Below are positions 12,901 to 26,794 of a stretch of 64,000 bases of DNA, piece by piece. Each line of letters starts with the position of its first letter. Position 1 is the first letter of the stretch. This stretch comes from Rhododendron vialii (lineage: Eukaryota; Streptophyta; Magnoliopsida; Ericales; Ericaceae): contig NC_080561.1 in assembly GCF_030253575.1 (NCBI RefSeq), positions 11,208,001 to 11,272,000 on the forward strand, read 5' to 3'. The notes under the pieces were generated by a model. That model was not told the DNA's origin, made no database searches, and saw only the letters and a list, made by a program, of their open reading frames with translations. Both the position numbers and the translations under genes were made by a program.

Positions 12901-15845
12901 TCCACACTCCATCAATGCTTTAAATTCTATCAAGACGGGATAAAGACTGTAGTAGCAGATGACAAGCCATTCACTGAAGCTGATTCTCACTTTGCAGATG
13001 CAAAATTTTACATGGAGTCCGTAGCCGTTCTTGAAGTTATCCCAGCTGACGTTCCTTTCATGGGACAAGGAAGTTCAAAGAAAGAGAAGCAAGCCACAAC
13101 AACGCATTCACAAGAAAATGCAAGAAATTGTGAAGAACCACTAAGAATTGAGTCTTCACGAGAAAGATCTTCATCTTCTGAAACACAAGCTGTGGAAAAG
13201 AGCTTTAGATACATTCCAAAGTCTCGACGAAAGGAAGGACAGGCACCGTTTGAAGAGATCATCACCACTATAGAGAATCCAGCAAAATGCTCTCAAACTT
13301 TGTGCAAGGAAGATCTTCAAATGCTAAAGGGAGACCTAACAACACCTCTTCCGACCTTGGGACAGCCTAGCTCAACCAAGCCTCCATTGAAAGGGTTTGT
13401 TAAGTCTACACAAAGTCCTCTTCAACATTCTCCTCTTCCCGAAAAGAGAACCGACGGTTTTGATCCAAAGGCTTACAAGCTCTTGGCTAACTCAGGTTAT
13501 GACTTCAATAATCCTACGCCACTTGGAGAGTTGAGTCCTGAACTCACTGGTGAGAAGGTCCACGGCCTTAGTGAAGCACAAGAAGAATTAAGGCAGCAAG
13601 GATATAGAGTTAGTCCTCCAAAGACTGGTCTTGGGTTCACACCACCGAAACCCATCCGCATATCTGCCAAAGGAAAAGGTAAGAAAGCAAATTCGCAGCA
13701 TATCACAGTGGAAGAGGTGAAAGAGGGCGACAATGAACAAGTTGCTCCTCGAGTCTCTGTTTTCAATCGCATCAAAGCTCCCATATCTCGAACCTCAGTC
13801 TTCAATAGACTTGGTGTTACAAAAGAGACGCGCGAGGAAGCAATGTTGCAGCCAAAAAAGTCAATCTTTTCTCGACTTGGGAATAAAAGCGCATTGTCGA
13901 GAGAGAACAATTTCGAGAGAAAGGGAAAAAGCATCGAGCTAGATTCTGCAAAGGAAGATGAGGAGACTCGAAGCTCTATTCCTTCTCGTATGAAGCGGAT
14001 AACATCACTCGAAGTCAATGCAGAAGGTCCACTTAAAGTTAAACGACGCACCATCGTACTAACTGGGCAACCTAAGGGTCATGAAAGAGCTGAAAAAGAA
14101 GAGGAGATGGAGTACACTACATCCTACCACATGACGGTTGAGGAACACTCGAAATCAGATTCTGAAGATGACGATTTTCCAGAAGCTCCTCCCGAACTGG
14201 AAGATGGAGGACAACCAACAGTTGACGACCTCAAAGAACTCAACCTTGGAACTTCCGACGAGCCTCGACCAATCTTTGTGAGTGCACTTCTAAGCCCAGA
14301 AGAGGAAAAAGCATACTTCGACCTGTTGTTCGAGTATAGAGACGTCTTTGCTTGGACTTATAAAGAAATGCCAGGACTAAGCCCTAGAGTAGCTGTTCAC
14401 CACGTAGGGATTAGACACAGTGCCCGTCTTGTAAAGCAAGCTTGTCGGTATATCCGACCTGAGCGGATCCCCGTTATTGAAGAAGAGGTTAACAAACTAA
14501 TTGAAGCTGGGTTCATACGTGAAGTAAAGTACCCACGGTGGATTTCAAGCATGGTCCCAGTAGTGAAGAAAAATGGAAAGATTCGGATATGTGTCGACTT
14601 TCGAAATTTGAATGATGCATGCCCCAAAGACGACTTTCCTCTTCCCATCATGGAGTTGATGATAAACGCAACTACCAGCCACGAGGCATTGTCTTTTATG
14701 GATGGATGTTCCGGATACAACCAAATAAGGATGGCACCCGAAGATGAAGAAGCAACGGCCTTCCGCACCACGAAAGGAATATTTTGTTACAAAGTAATGC
14801 CTTTCGGCCTCAAGAATGCTGGAGCCACTTATCAACGCGCCATGCAAAAGATTTTTGATGATATGCTCCATAAGATCTTGGAGTGTTATGTGGACGACTT
14901 GGTTGTTAAGACCAAACAAAGAGAGGATCACCTGCAAGACCTTCGAGCAGTTTTCAATCGATTAAGGAAGTACGACTTGAAAATGAATCCTCTCAAATGT
15001 GCCTTTGGAGTTACATCTGGAAAATTTCTTGGTTTCATTGTCCGACATCGTGGCATTGAGGTCGATCAATCCAAAATTGATGCTATACAAAAGATGCCAA
15101 CGCCGAAAAACATAAAGGAACTCCGGAGCTTGCAAGGCCATTTGGCGTACATCCGCCGATTCATTTCAAACTTAGCGGGACGTTGCCAGCCTTTTAGTCG
15201 TCTGATGAAAAAAGATGCACCTTTCATTTGGGATCACGCTTGTCAAAATGCCTTTGAAAGTATTAAAACGTACTTGCTCAATGCTCCAGTTTTAGGGGCT
15301 CCTATTTCTGGAAAACCACTAATACTTTACATAGCTGCCCAAGAGGAGTCACTGGGGGCAATGCTTGTGCAAAATGATGAAGAGAACAAAGAACGAGCAC
15401 TCTACTACTTGAGTCGAAGATTGACTGAAAACGAGCTCAAGTATTCACCTGTTGAAAAGATGTGCTTGGCACTCGTCTTCTCCTCGCAAAAGTTAAGGCA
15501 TTATTTTCAAGCACACACAATTCATCTCGTGGCCAAAGCGGACCCGGTCAAATACGTCATGTCCAAACCTATCCTCTCAGGACGATTAGCAAGGTGGTCT
15601 CTCCTCTTTAATGAATTTGAGATCATATACGTCCCACATAAAGCACTTAAAGGGCAAGCATTAGCAAATTTCTTGGCGGATCATCCTATCCCAGCCGATT
15701 GGGAAATATCCGAAGAGTTCCCTGATGAAGATGTACTATTTATCGAGGTTCTTCAGCCCTGGACGATGTTCTTTGACGGGGCTGCTAGATTGGAAGGGGC
15801 TGGAGCTGGCGTCATCTTCGTGTCTCCACACTTGAGAACAGTCCC
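9983..15845 (+). mobile_element. Tat-lineage Ty3 element 2: gag-pol body, right end missing
   Basis: Gag starts at the ATG at 9983 (MASKKIQTAP). It has a Ser/Lys-rich N-terminus, a retrotransposon gag core (about 10855-11345) and a Tat zinc-binding motif of CQYH...C type (about 11690-11740). Pol has a protease (LIDGGSAVN, about 12640), a long low-complexity linker, RT (VCVDFRNLND about 14595, YVDDLV about 14887), a first RNase H, and the start of a second RNase H (FFDGAA, about 15770). Homology stops near 15840, inside the second RNase H, and no integrase follows. The body has about one internal break plus loss of everything right of that point. The lost part is not seen again in the window. 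Confidence 0.88.
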
Positions 15846-16160
15846 ACAAAAGTTTGTCAAAACGGTGAGCTTCGCGCTGTCGAAGGTTGGAATGGTGATT
15901 TAACGGGACCTCGTGTCCGGCCAATCCAATCTGGGGCTTTTCCGATTGTTCTCTTGTGCGGTTTCTTCTAAGCATTGACTAAATAAAGTGAGCCAAATTT
16001 GAAAAGGCATTTGCGAAATTGTGATTCTGTTCCATTAAATCAATCTTTAGCATTCTCATTTGCATCGATGTGGGATAAGCCTCGTTGGATCGTTTTGGCA
16101 ATCCGGCACGGTTTACCGGAGCCCGGGGACCCCGAATGACCAACAACCTCCGACGATGAT
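15840..16160 (-). repeat. Inverted LTR-like fragment at the junction of elements 2 and 3
   Basis: The reverse complement of about 15995-16065 resembles 34172-34226 in the LTR near 34 kb. Both share GCTAAA.ATTGATT, AGAATC.CAA and TTTCGCAAATGCC in the same order. Weaker likeness continues around CAGCGCG. This suggests the 3' part of a related LTR lying on the minus strand between the broken end of element 2 and the leader of element 3. The evidence is a few short blocks read by eye. Confidence 0.35.
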
Positions 16161-17122
16161 AGGTCATTCTACCGTTCGACTGTTGCTCAGCGATTACGCG
16201 GGCAGCGGGAGGTATATCTTGGCTTTAGACCGAAGAACCCGTTACAAGCCAAAACCAGCCTTTTGCATGTACAAAGCACTAGAACTCTCCAAAATAGGAC
16301 AGGTACCTGCAGGGTAAGATCTACTTGCATCTAACCCCCATATACTGTCTATGTGTTACTGCTTTCCCTATCGCATGCACTGTACATACATACCGTTTTG
16401 CGTAGGGGCATGTTTAGGGCGGCTTCTAGGTTGTCTCTCTTTCGAGTCTGTCTTATGTTTATTAGGACGCTGCTAGGTCCGATGAAGAGTCATGCATCTT
16501 CGCGGTGCATGTTGTCAGATTTTCAAAAATCCTAGGATCAACGAGACTTTGGGAAATCAAACTTTTTAAGTCCTTGTCTATATACCCAATCGAAGTTTCA
16601 AACAGAAAACAAGGAACGACGGAGAAAATGCCGTGATGCTCACACCACCCTGGTTATCGTGCGCAGCACGTACACCGCTCAGGCTATGGCGCTGTGTCGC
16701 CTATGCCGCCCTGGTTAAGGTATCACGTCATCCACCCCGAGTTATTCCAAGTTCAAAGTTGAAACTTCAAGAACGGAAAAGTCAAAGGCTTAGACTATTT
16801 TCGACATCTCTTAGTATTATTTGATTCAAACGAGGATACACTCTCGAAAAGAAATCCGAGGATTTTGGCGGCGTCCGAACATCATGAGACAGACTCGTCT
16901 GTAGTCTTAGAGTCTAAGGGCGACACTGACGACGATGGCTGCATTATCACTTTAAAGTCTTTTGTTTAGAATAAGGTTGCTGCAGGGCCCTTATCGAACC
17001 TTTTCTTACAGCGAAGCAAAGCAGAATTCTGAACCATTGCGCCGCCAAGGAAAGTATCGAGGCAGAAAGCCAAACCCACTTGGGAACGTCTGCATCAGAA
17101 TTCCGTTCAAAGGCTAGTCAGG
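16161..17122 (+). other. Leader of element 3, no gene seen
   Basis: This is non-coding sequence before gag of element 3. Short plus-strand ORFs here have no recognisable domains. One small hairpin (CGTGC-GCA-GCACG) lies near 16660. No LTR in direct orientation is visible upstream, so the 5' end of element 3 looks lost or replaced. Confidence 0.4.
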
Positions 17123-20100
17123 TTGCAAGCTCAGTCAGTCACAACGGAAGACTCTCCGTGCTCCCTTTTGGCCGCTTTACGATCAGGATCACCGTCAGTC
17201 ATCCAGGAAATTGAGTCTCCGGCATCGCCAACCTCCCCGTCCTCGTCAAGTTCATCCGGAACCTCCATTATGGCAGATCATCCGCAACCACTGAGTCTCG
17301 AAACCATACTCATGAACATCCAGAACAGCATCGCCACCATGCAGCAAAGGGGTGCTCAGACTGATGCGAATCTCACTAGGCTCAATGACCTTATCAACAC
17401 TCGTCTTCCGCCAGCTGCAGAAGTGGGAGGCGAGGTCGATGAGGACGACCATGCAGAACCAATCTTTGTTGAAGACCCTAACCATGCAGGGCGGATCATA
17501 ATTCAGCCCAACCCGAGAGAGGCTCACCCGGAGGCAACGAATCTGAACCTCACTGTGGCAAGACCCGTTTTGGATCCTAACATGACTGCTCTCATGGCAA
17601 AGATCGTCAAGCTGGAGGAATCTGTGTCCAAGTCTGAAAAGATCAGCGCCGGGGGAATTGATTTAGATCGCCTCTGCTTGTATCCCAATGCTAAGCTCCC
17701 CGACAAGTTTAAGATGCCTGACCTCGCCAAGTTTGATGGGAGTGGTGACCCGAAGACTCATCTCTATGGGTACCATGCCGCCATGAAACTCTTGGCTGTT
17801 GAACCCGAGGCCATGTCCCAACTGTTCCCTCAGACTTTCTCAGGACCCGCTTTTCACTGGTTTTTGTCGCTTGACATTGCTAAGAGGAGGACGTGGGAAG
17901 ACATCGGTGCTGCGTTTATTTCGCAGTATAGTTACAACTCCCAGCTCAAGATGACAACCCGAGAGCTTGAGTCCACGAAAATGGAAGCTAAAGAATCCTT
18001 TGCGGATTTTGTCAAAAGATGGAGGACGAAGGCTGCTCAGATGACCGATCGCCCGAGTGAGAGAGATCAGCTCCGAATCATCTCTCGCAATCTTTAGCCT
18101 GATTATGCTAGACATTTGGTTCTTGTCCAAGCCTCCTCGAACTTTGATACTTTCTTCGAATCTGGTATGGCCATCGAAGATGCGCTGCAAAGTGGGATTC
18201 TGTCGAGAGGGGAGCCCTCTAACCCTTCGAAACCAAAGCCTCGCGTCTACTCAGGGAACACCAATGCGTTGTTTGGCAGTGGGGGATCTTCCAACACAGC
18301 AACCAGCGGCACTAACGCCTCCTCTTCCAATACCGCCAATCGCGTCGCCGAGATTAACCAGGTGCAAACCCCTCAAAATAACCGACCTCGCACTCAGCCC
18401 CGCAGTTTCTCTGCGTTTGAAGCTCCATTGTCTTCCGTTATGGAGAAGTTTATCCAGTCAGGGCATCTGAAACCCCTTGACCCGACTCCTCTGCCTAAGA
18501 ACCCTTCACCCAACTTCAAAGCTAACCTTTATTGTGCTTACCACCAAGGGGCTGGTCATCTTACGGACTCTTGTTTCCGTCTCCGACATGCGATTCAGGA
18601 TCTTATAGATGAAGGGACTCTCCACGCTCCACCTCCACCCACTCAAAAACCAAACATCCTTTCCAACTCCCTACCAAAGCATAATCCTACTCCCCGTATC
18701 AACCAAATATCCATCAGTTCCACTTATATCAACCCTAGCTCTACTATATTCAACCCCACTGACCATATAACCTCAACAAACCAACCCAAGCCGGTCGTGC
18801 CCATCCCTTCTCAGCCCGAAGCCGAGATTTTCTACATCCATCTTGAAGAAGGACAGTCGTCCAATCCCGATGTGCCTCTCGCACGCCTGCAGAATGGAAC
18901 GTTTGTGTTCAATGCCTCCATCGGCGACCTGTTTCACCGGTCCATCCCCTCTGTGCAGCTCAACTCTGCTTCTTCCTTGGACAGGCCGTATTTTGATGTG
19001 ACGGATCCAAACTCCTCTCTGAATTTGATAAGCCGCTTTAGGTCTGCTGTCCCTTTTCTACCGGAACGGCAGGTTGATATGCAAGCAGTAGGATGGGCTA
19101 TCGCCAATAACGATGATTATGCAGCCCCCATAATCAATGAATGGACGGAGCTAGAGTTAGACGGTTTCCCCCAGAACCCCGAATATGTCCCATTTAACCA
19201 TGCTTGGTATGACGCCTGGATGGCTAATTATGAGGCAGACATGCTTGACCCTTTGAATGGATTCTCTTTGAACATGCTTTTTCAACAGCCTGAACCTGTT
19301 TTGCCTGAGGAGGAGTACTATTGGGATCCCGAGCCCGCGTGGCAGTTTCCATTAGAGTTTGACCTCAATCCTCTTCAAGGATATGCTCTGCCCAATCATG
19401 AGGTTCAATTCATAGAAGAGGGTCTCGTTCAGGAGGAAACTCGTGTCTTGGGGGAATGCTTTCTCCATTCTACTCTTGACAGGCTGGTTGACTCTGTAAC
19501 TAACACTGAGTACGATCCTACATTTTACATCATTAGCGAGGAACTCTCGCACCCCGCACCGCCTTATCCAACCGAGGAAGATCACAGCATTATGGTTACG
19601 GACCTTGTTCCGCCAGTAGATCTCTGGGATGTTGATGATGTGGTTAATATCCAAGTTGGGTCCGAGGTTTGGACTGTCAACCGCTCTCTTGCCGATGGGG
19701 GACTCTGGGACGTCCCATTCATTGCTAACACGGAGCCCATTGGGGAGGCTGTAGCTATTAAGGATCCAGATTTCTAGGAGTCGCTGCTGTGGAACGATTT
19801 AGCTGAAGACCTCGATCTAGGCATGGAAGCACCTATAGCCCCACCGCCATCTGACAAAGGAAAACGCAAATTGGGGGAAGTCCCTGCTGATCTTTGGGAT
19901 GACCGTCAAGACCTTCAAGCGATACCCTCTTTAGAGAACGTTCTCAACGTTACGAGGAGTGGACGAATTTTTCAGCCTTCCAATCTTCAGGCTGGGAGCT
20001 CGTCCAACTCTTCTAACAAAAGGAACGAACCTTCTGCATTCTCAAGGTCTGCACTGTTTGAGGTACCTCCTAGCTCCCCGAATGAGGACATGATTCAGAG

Positions 20101-23100
20101 GCAGCTGGAGCAAATTCTTGCTGCTATATCACTCTGGGGACTAATCTGTTCCTCCCGCGAACATCGTCAGAAGTTCTGCCATACTCTCTCTCGCCTTGAG
20201 ATCCAACCGGATGTCACGCCTGAAGCAATGATATCTATAATTCTCCCGCCTACTTCTAGGCACACCGTGGTCTTCACCGACAAGGATCTACCGATCGAAG
20301 GGGTTGATCACAATCGCCCCTTGCACATCACTGTTAAGTGTAAAGGACTCTGGATTCCCACTGTTCTGATCGACAACGGATCGGCAATCAATGTTTGCCC
20401 GTTGAGAGTGGCTTACCGTTTGGGACTGGCCAAGAAAGACTTTGCACCTTCCAATCTGGCTGTTAAGGCATACGATAGCACTCGTCGCGTGGTCGAGGGC
20501 ACGCTCGTGCTCAAACTTGACGCTGAGGGATTTGAGATGGATGTTGAGTTCCATGTGGTCGACATCCCCGCCACATTTAATCTTCTGCTGGGAAGGCCGT
20601 GGCTTCACAGATCTGACATCATGGCTGTACCGTCTACTCTTCATAAGAAAGTTATGTTGGGACTCCCTACCGGTACTTTGACTATCTGCGGGGACTCTGG
20701 CATTCGCCCGCTTAAGGAAGATGGCACACCTGTTTTGGGGATTGCACACGGCGAGGAAGACGTTGATCTCGGGAGTTTCTCTTTCGACACTTCTGGTTCG
20801 GTTTTGGCTATCAACGTGGATGAGGACTTCATCATAAGCTCTGTTGCCTTAGACATCATGAGGAGGATGTCCTATTTACCTGGTCTTGGTCTTGGGATTC
20901 ACCAACAAGGGATCCCGGAGTTCCCTGCCTTTCCTTCCTGCGAGGGCCGCTTTGGTTTGGAGTACTCTTCCTTTACCAAGGATGCCAAAAGAAGGAAATG
21001 CACGGGAAAGCCTCGATCTCTCTATGGTGAACCCGACAGCTACTTTGTGCGCGAAGTGGGGAATGACGTCTACACTGGACAGCCTGAGCCTTTTATCGAT
21101 TCAGTCACTGGGGATTTGCTGCCTGGGTTTGAGGTTTTCGCTGATGACACTTGGTCCTCCAGTGATGAAGAACCAGCAAGGGCGGAATTCAAAAGGAAGC
21201 TCAGCCAGCCTAAGCTGAAGACTGATTGGCTGATGTCTTTTAACCAAGGGAGCTTGAAGCAGCTGTTTTGTGAGTTCTCCCAGGTGGGTTTGGCCAAGGA
21301 AGCTGAAGAGGCCGAAGTGTTCATGCTCGGTTCCGACGACCTCAAGGATCCCCTCTCCCTCATTACAGAAGCAAAGGGTAGCCTTAAAAATTGCATTTTC
21401 AAACCACGCCTTACTTGCATTGATGATGTACCAGAGTCTGACACTGAGTCTGTTGAGTCGTCTGAGTCTAAGTCTAGCTCTGAGTCGGAGTTTGTGCCTC
21501 TCGGCCCTCCACGTCATGGCTTTTACTTCGAGTTTGATTCCCTTGTACTTGGCGACCCTGCAGGGTCTTATGAAATGAAAGAATCCTCTTCTGACTACTT
21601 GAATGATCTTTATATAAACTGTGTCGACCCCGACGATGAAGGGATAGATTTCGATGGGGACATTCCCAAGGAAATCCGTGCCCTCATCGAGAGGGAAGAT
21701 GAAAGGCATGCTCAGCCGTTAAAAGAAAAAATAGTCTTAATAAACTTGAAAGACGAGAATGATCCCCGAATGGTTCAGGTGGGCTCCACTTTATCCTCAG
21801 AGGAACATCATGATTTCAAAGAACTACTCTCAGAATTCAGTGATATCTTCGCGTGGTCTCATCAAGACATGCCCGGCATCGACCCAGAAATAGTGGAGCA
21901 TCGAATCCCCTTACTGCCAAATGCCAAACCCGTGAAACAGAAGTTGAGACGAATGAGGCCGGATTGGGTACAGAGGATCAAGGAGGAGGTCACTAAACAG
22001 ATCGACGCCGGTTTTCTTATGGTTTCTCAATACCCCGCATGGGTTGCTAACATTGTTCCAGTTCCTAAAAAGAATGGACAAATTCGAGTGTGCGTGGACT
22101 TCATGGATTTGAACAAGGCAAGCCCCAAGGACGATTTTCCCCTGCCACATATCGATGTACTGGTTGACAATACGGCGGGCCATGCCCTGCTTTCATTCAT
22201 GGATGGTTTCTTCAGATATAACCAGATTCTTATGGCACCAGAAGACCGTGAGAAGACGACTTTCATCACTGAATGGGGGACTTATTGTTACTTGGTCATG
22301 CCGTTTGGTTTGAAAAATGCTGGTCCTACCTACCAGAGAGCCGCTATGACCATTCTGCACGACATGATGCACAAAGAGGTTGAGGTCTACGTAGACGATA
22401 TGATTGCTAAGTCAAAAACTCGGGAGGGGCATGTTCCTGTATTGAGGAAGTTTTTCGAGAGGCTCCGAAAGTTCTGCATGCGTCTCAATCCACAGAAATG
22501 CACCTTTGGGGTCACAGCAGGTAAGATGCTCGGTTTCATGATCACTTCGCGTGGGATTGAGGTCGATCCGTCCAAGATCAAAGCGGTGCTTGAAATGAAG
22601 CCACCAGAGACTGAAAAGGGAGTGCGAAGCTTTTTGGGGAAAATTCAGTTCATCAGCAGATTCATCGCCAAGTTAACCTTAACTTGCGAGCCGATGTTTC
22701 GTCTACTCAAAAAGGACACCCCGTTCGTATGGTCGGACAGATGTCAGGCGGCCTTTATGTCCATTCAGAGCTATCTGCAAAACTCGCATGTCTTAATGCC
22801 ACCAGTGCCCGGAAAGCCCTTGATTTTATACCTATCCGTGAGTTCTACATCCATGGGATGCTTGCTAGCTCAAGAGGGTGACCAGGGAGTTGAGAAGGCC
22901 GTTTATTACTTAAGTAAGAAAATGGTTGGGTCTGAAGAGCGCTACACCGCCTTGGAAAAAACGTGCTGGGCTTTGGTTTGGGCTTCTAAGAAGTTGAGAC
23001 ACTACATGCTGGCTTACCCAGTGAAATTGATTTCTCGAATGGATCCACTCAAGTATTTGTTTGAGAAACCGGCTCTCACTGGTAAGTTAGCACGCTGGTT

Positions 23101-24988
23101 GCTCCTTCTGGCAGAATTCGATCTCGAATACGTCACGAGGAAGTCGGTAAAGGGGCGAGCCATCGCTGAATTTTTGGCTGATCACCCTGTCGATGGACCG
23201 GAAGATGCAGATTTTGTGTTTCCAGATGAAGAAGTGCTAACAGTTGTCGAGGACGTCTGGACTCTGTACTTCGATGGGGCGGCCAATCAGAAAGGATTTG
23301 GGATCGGGATTTTGCTAGTCGCCCCCGATGGTTCTCATATTCCGCTTGCATTCAAGCTTAACTTCGATGTTACAAACAACCAAGCTGAATATGAAGACTG
23401 TATCGTGGGTATGGAGGCTGCACTCACGCTCGGCGTAGAAAGACTCGAAGTCATCGGGGACTCTAATCTTGTTGTATCTCAGGCCAATGGGGACTGGAAA
23501 GTACGTGAAGAGGGGTTGAAACCTTATCATCAGGATTTGGAGGGGTTAATTCCTCGCTTTAACAAAGTGACTTTCACCCACATCACTCGTTTGAAGAACC
23601 GATTTGCCGATGCACTCGCGACTTTGGCTTCCATGGTCGAATTACCTTTGGGAGTCAAACTCCGCCCAGTCTTAATTGAACAACGGGACCGCTCCGCTTA
23701 TCAATACGTCAACGCCATCGATGATGTCAATGATGGCCTACCCTGGTACCATGACATATGGAACTTTGTCGAGAGTGGTTCGTATCCGGCCGAGGCCTCC
23801 AAAAAGGATCAGACTGCATTGCGGAGAATATCTGCCCAGTACGTCATTTGTGGGGGAAAGTTATACAGGAGATCTCATTGTGGGATGCACAAGCTCTGTG
23901 TCAACGGGACTGAGGCCGTCAGAATCATGGAAGAGATCCACGAGGGGGTCTGTGGTCCCCATATGAGCGGCATCATGCTGGCCAGGAAAATCTTGCGTCA
24001 AGGTTATTTCTGGTCTACTATGGAATCTCAGTGCGTGGATTATGTGCGGTGATGTCACAAATGCCAAATTCATGCTAATCTAATGCATGTTCCACCCTCT
24101 AACCTGTTTGGCATGGCTTCGCCTTGGCCTTTCTCTGTATGGGGCATCGATGTCATCGGCATGGTCAGACCATCCGCATCAAATGGTCATAGGTTCACCC
24201 TCGTGGCCATAGATTATTTTACCAAATGGGTGGAGGCCGAATCTTATAAAACCCTAACGGCGGTTCAAGTCGCTCACTTCATCAGGAAAAACATCATCTA
24301 CCGATATGGGGTTCCGCAAGCGTTCGTATCAGACAATGGGAGTCATTTCAAAGGCAGGGTCCTGGAGCTCTTCGAAGAATTCAAGATCCAAGTCCATCAC
24401 TCAACGGTCTATCGTCCCCAAACAAATGGTGCGGTTGAAGCGGCCAACAAGAATGTCGAGACAATCATCAAAAAGTCCGCAGAGTCCGCCAGGGACTGGC
24501 ACGAGCAACTGCCATTAGCTCTTTGGGGTTATCGAACGTCGATTCGAACATCAACGGGGGCAACCCCCTATTCCTTGGTCTACGGGATGGAAGCAGTTCT
24601 CTCTATAGAGCTTGAGGTGTCATCTTTGAGGATCATGGTAGAATCGGAACTCTCGGAATCTGAATGGCTCAGTGGGAGATTCATTGAACTCATGCTTTTT
24701 GATGAGAGGAGGCTCCGGGCTTTATATCATGTTCAGGGGTATTAGCGGAGAATCGCCCGGGCATTCAACAAAAAAGTGAAGTCTAGAGACTTGGTCGAAG
24801 GAGACATGGTCACAAAAGAGATTCGGGCACCAGTTTTTGACCCCCGCGGCAAATTTCGACCCAAGCGTTCCGGACCTTACATCATCAAGACCATCCTTTC
24901 TGGGGGAGCGGCTCAGCTCATTGATCTTGACGACAACGAATTCAGCTCTCTGGTTAACCTGGATCAACTCAAACGATACTATCCCTGA
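17123..24988 (+). mobile_element. Ogre-like Tat element 3: gag-pol body
   Basis: Gag probably starts at the ATG near 17270 (MADHPQPLSL). It has a gag core (about 17700-18060) and a Tat-type CAYH...C zinc motif (about 18535-18580). A long acidic linker follows, then a protease (LIDNGSAINV, about 20370), RT (VCVDFMDLNK about 22095, YVDDM about 22390), a retroviral-type RNase H, and a second ancestral-type RNase H (LYFDGAANQ, about 23270). The integrase has an HHCC finger (about 23935-24060), core motifs (IDVIG about 24150, DNGSHF about 24335, VEAANK about 24435) and a C-terminal domain ending at 24988. The dual RNase H and the layout fit the Tat lineage, Ogre-like group. The body is broken in about four places. 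Two antisense genes and a candidate 3' LTR follow, giving an element of about 18 kb. Confidence 0.9.
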
Positions 24989-25507
24989 GAGAAGCTCGTT
25001 GGGCCGAAAACCACAAGGGTGGGCGGTTCCAAGCAAAAATTAGAGCAAGCCTGCTAGACCGAAAACCTGAGAAGGCGATTTAGGCAAAAATAAATAGGCA
25101 TCAATCAAAGCTCGCTAGGCTGAAAAGCCGAAACGGCAGCACTAGGCAAAATTTAGAGCGTAAAAGGAGAGCTAAAAATACTCGAGTGAACCTAAGCCTG
25201 AACTACGTGCTGACCTGATTCCCTGAAAAGGGATACGTAGGCAATCTCTCTGTGAGATTCGGTCACAATCCATCAACTTGATCCACGGTTTCCCATTACC
25301 AGGAGTTGGCTCGATACTTGGGTGACACGGCGGTTCAACACTTGGATCAAAAGGGGAAAACTCTCGAACTTTCATTTTTATTCAAATTATAACTTCTATT
25401 ACACAGGCTGAGCAGTCTTAAAAGGAGTAAAGCATAAAAACAGAATAAAGTGCTCGAGGCCTTAACAGGCTCACGGTTTATTCTAGATCATCAGGGTTCG
25501 TCAGAAG
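24989..25507 (+). other. 3' untranslated segment of element 3 before the antisense genes
   Basis: No gene is seen. The sequence has short variants of a phrase (GCTCG.TAGGC.GAAAA, GGCAAAAA) repeated about three times between 24990 and 25160. Two neat hairpins follow: TCCCT-GAAA-AGGGA near 25222 and AATCTC-TCTGT-GAGATT near 25243. The phrase GGGATACGTAGGCAA is common downstream of pol in Ogre-type elements, which is a recollection rather than a search result. Confidence 0.45.
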
Positions 25508-26794
25508 TCAATTGTTGTTTTGCCTGCTTGCGATTTCCCTTCTTAGCCATGTTTGATATCGGTGCGTAAGTTCCGTACTAAAGTCTGGGTCAGCTCCTCC
25601 GAGTTGCCGCAGGCCCCAATCGTGCTCATACCCTCTCAGATTCTGGGCAGTGAAAGTGTGGACTTGGAAATCTTCAGTCCCAGCTCGGTGGAGTCCTTGG
25701 CTCATTCCTAGCTGACGAAGGATGCGTCCGGGGATGTAGAATGTGAAAGCGGTCAGCCCAGCTATCACTACTCTCTCGAATCCTGCAGAACTCAGGGCCA
25801 TGTCTGGAATGTTTAAGGCTTCATGCCGCCATGTGATCTCGTTCGGCAGCATTTCTCTCATAAATGCGCACCATTGATTCACAGACATTTCCAGATAGAT
25901 CATACCCCGCTGGTGCATTCAGTCGGGCAGATGAGGCCAGTTTACTTCCGGTGCTGTAAGCAATCCCAATTTGTTAGATAGCCAGAGCTGCATGAGTAAA
26001 AAAACAAGTGAGAAGTTACATAAAGCTTGAGAGAAAAGACAAGTAAGGAACTTCGATATAGCCTTAGCTGAGAGATGAGGTAAAAACAGAATGTGCGAAA
26101 GCCGGAAAAAGGTGAGCTGAGTGAGAACTAAGCTAACATGCAGTAGTAGTGGACTACCGCTGAACACGTCTGCTTGGCCGGAAGAAACCAAATCCAAACC
26201 TATGAGTGTCTCTGCCAGAACCAGTGGTACCACATTTCTTCGGGCACCCATTTGAGCGGCGACGCTCACTAGCATGGGGTTGACTTGTCCATTCGGAGAT
26301 ACAAGTAAATAAGCAGCTAGCACGCCGATCGCCAGGGCGAATCGACGCCGAGCCTGCACGGCTACATTCTCTACATCCCCCTCTGGCCCGTACCACTCCA
26401 TTAGGCGCATGATGTTGATTTGCCCTCCAGTTAGCAAACTTTCGGCCGCTCCCCGGGTGATGCCAAGACTTGACTGTAAGAGCTTCGACATGCTTTTCCT
26501 ATAAGGCGGCACGACAATCACGCTCGAGGCGACTCCTTGGAGGTATGCTTGGAATTCCTCCACGGCCGGGCACAGCTCATTAACCCCAAACCTGAACACG
26601 TGAACCTCTGGGTCCCAGAATTGTAGGGCTGCCCTCAGAAACTCAGGACGGACCTTCACATTGCGGAGGAAGCGGAATGCGGCCAGCCCGTGAAACCGGA
26701 ATGACAGCCAATCTCCAGCAACAAAGGCCGTGAGCCATGGGCTAATTAAGGCTGGAAGATTATTTGCCATTCTGTTTTCTCGTGGGACTCTCAA
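25508..26794 (-). pseudogene. DUF7745/PMD-related gene, antisense within element 3, about one break
   Basis: This minus-strand coding region lies between pol of element 3 and the PMD gene. The start is the ATG at 26794 or, more likely, 26770 (MANNLPALIS). The signature FWDPEVHVFRFG...ELCP..EEF (26620-26558) is typical of the plant DUF7745 family, a relative of the plant mobile domain found in genes and in Ty3 elements. A gap of about 145 bp with GT...AG edges falls near 26135-25993, in the place where such genes carry an intron. Coding similarity resumes after it and runs to 25508. There appears to be about one break. The protein has no known enzymatic role. Its upstream region holds two copies of the paired TCGCGCGA motif. 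The family call is from memory of the motif, not a search. Confidence 0.6.

Noticed and set aside
16620-16760. Hairpin-rich GC segment in the element 3 leader as a tRNA or small RNA
   Set aside because: No cloverleaf or anticodon arm could be laid out.
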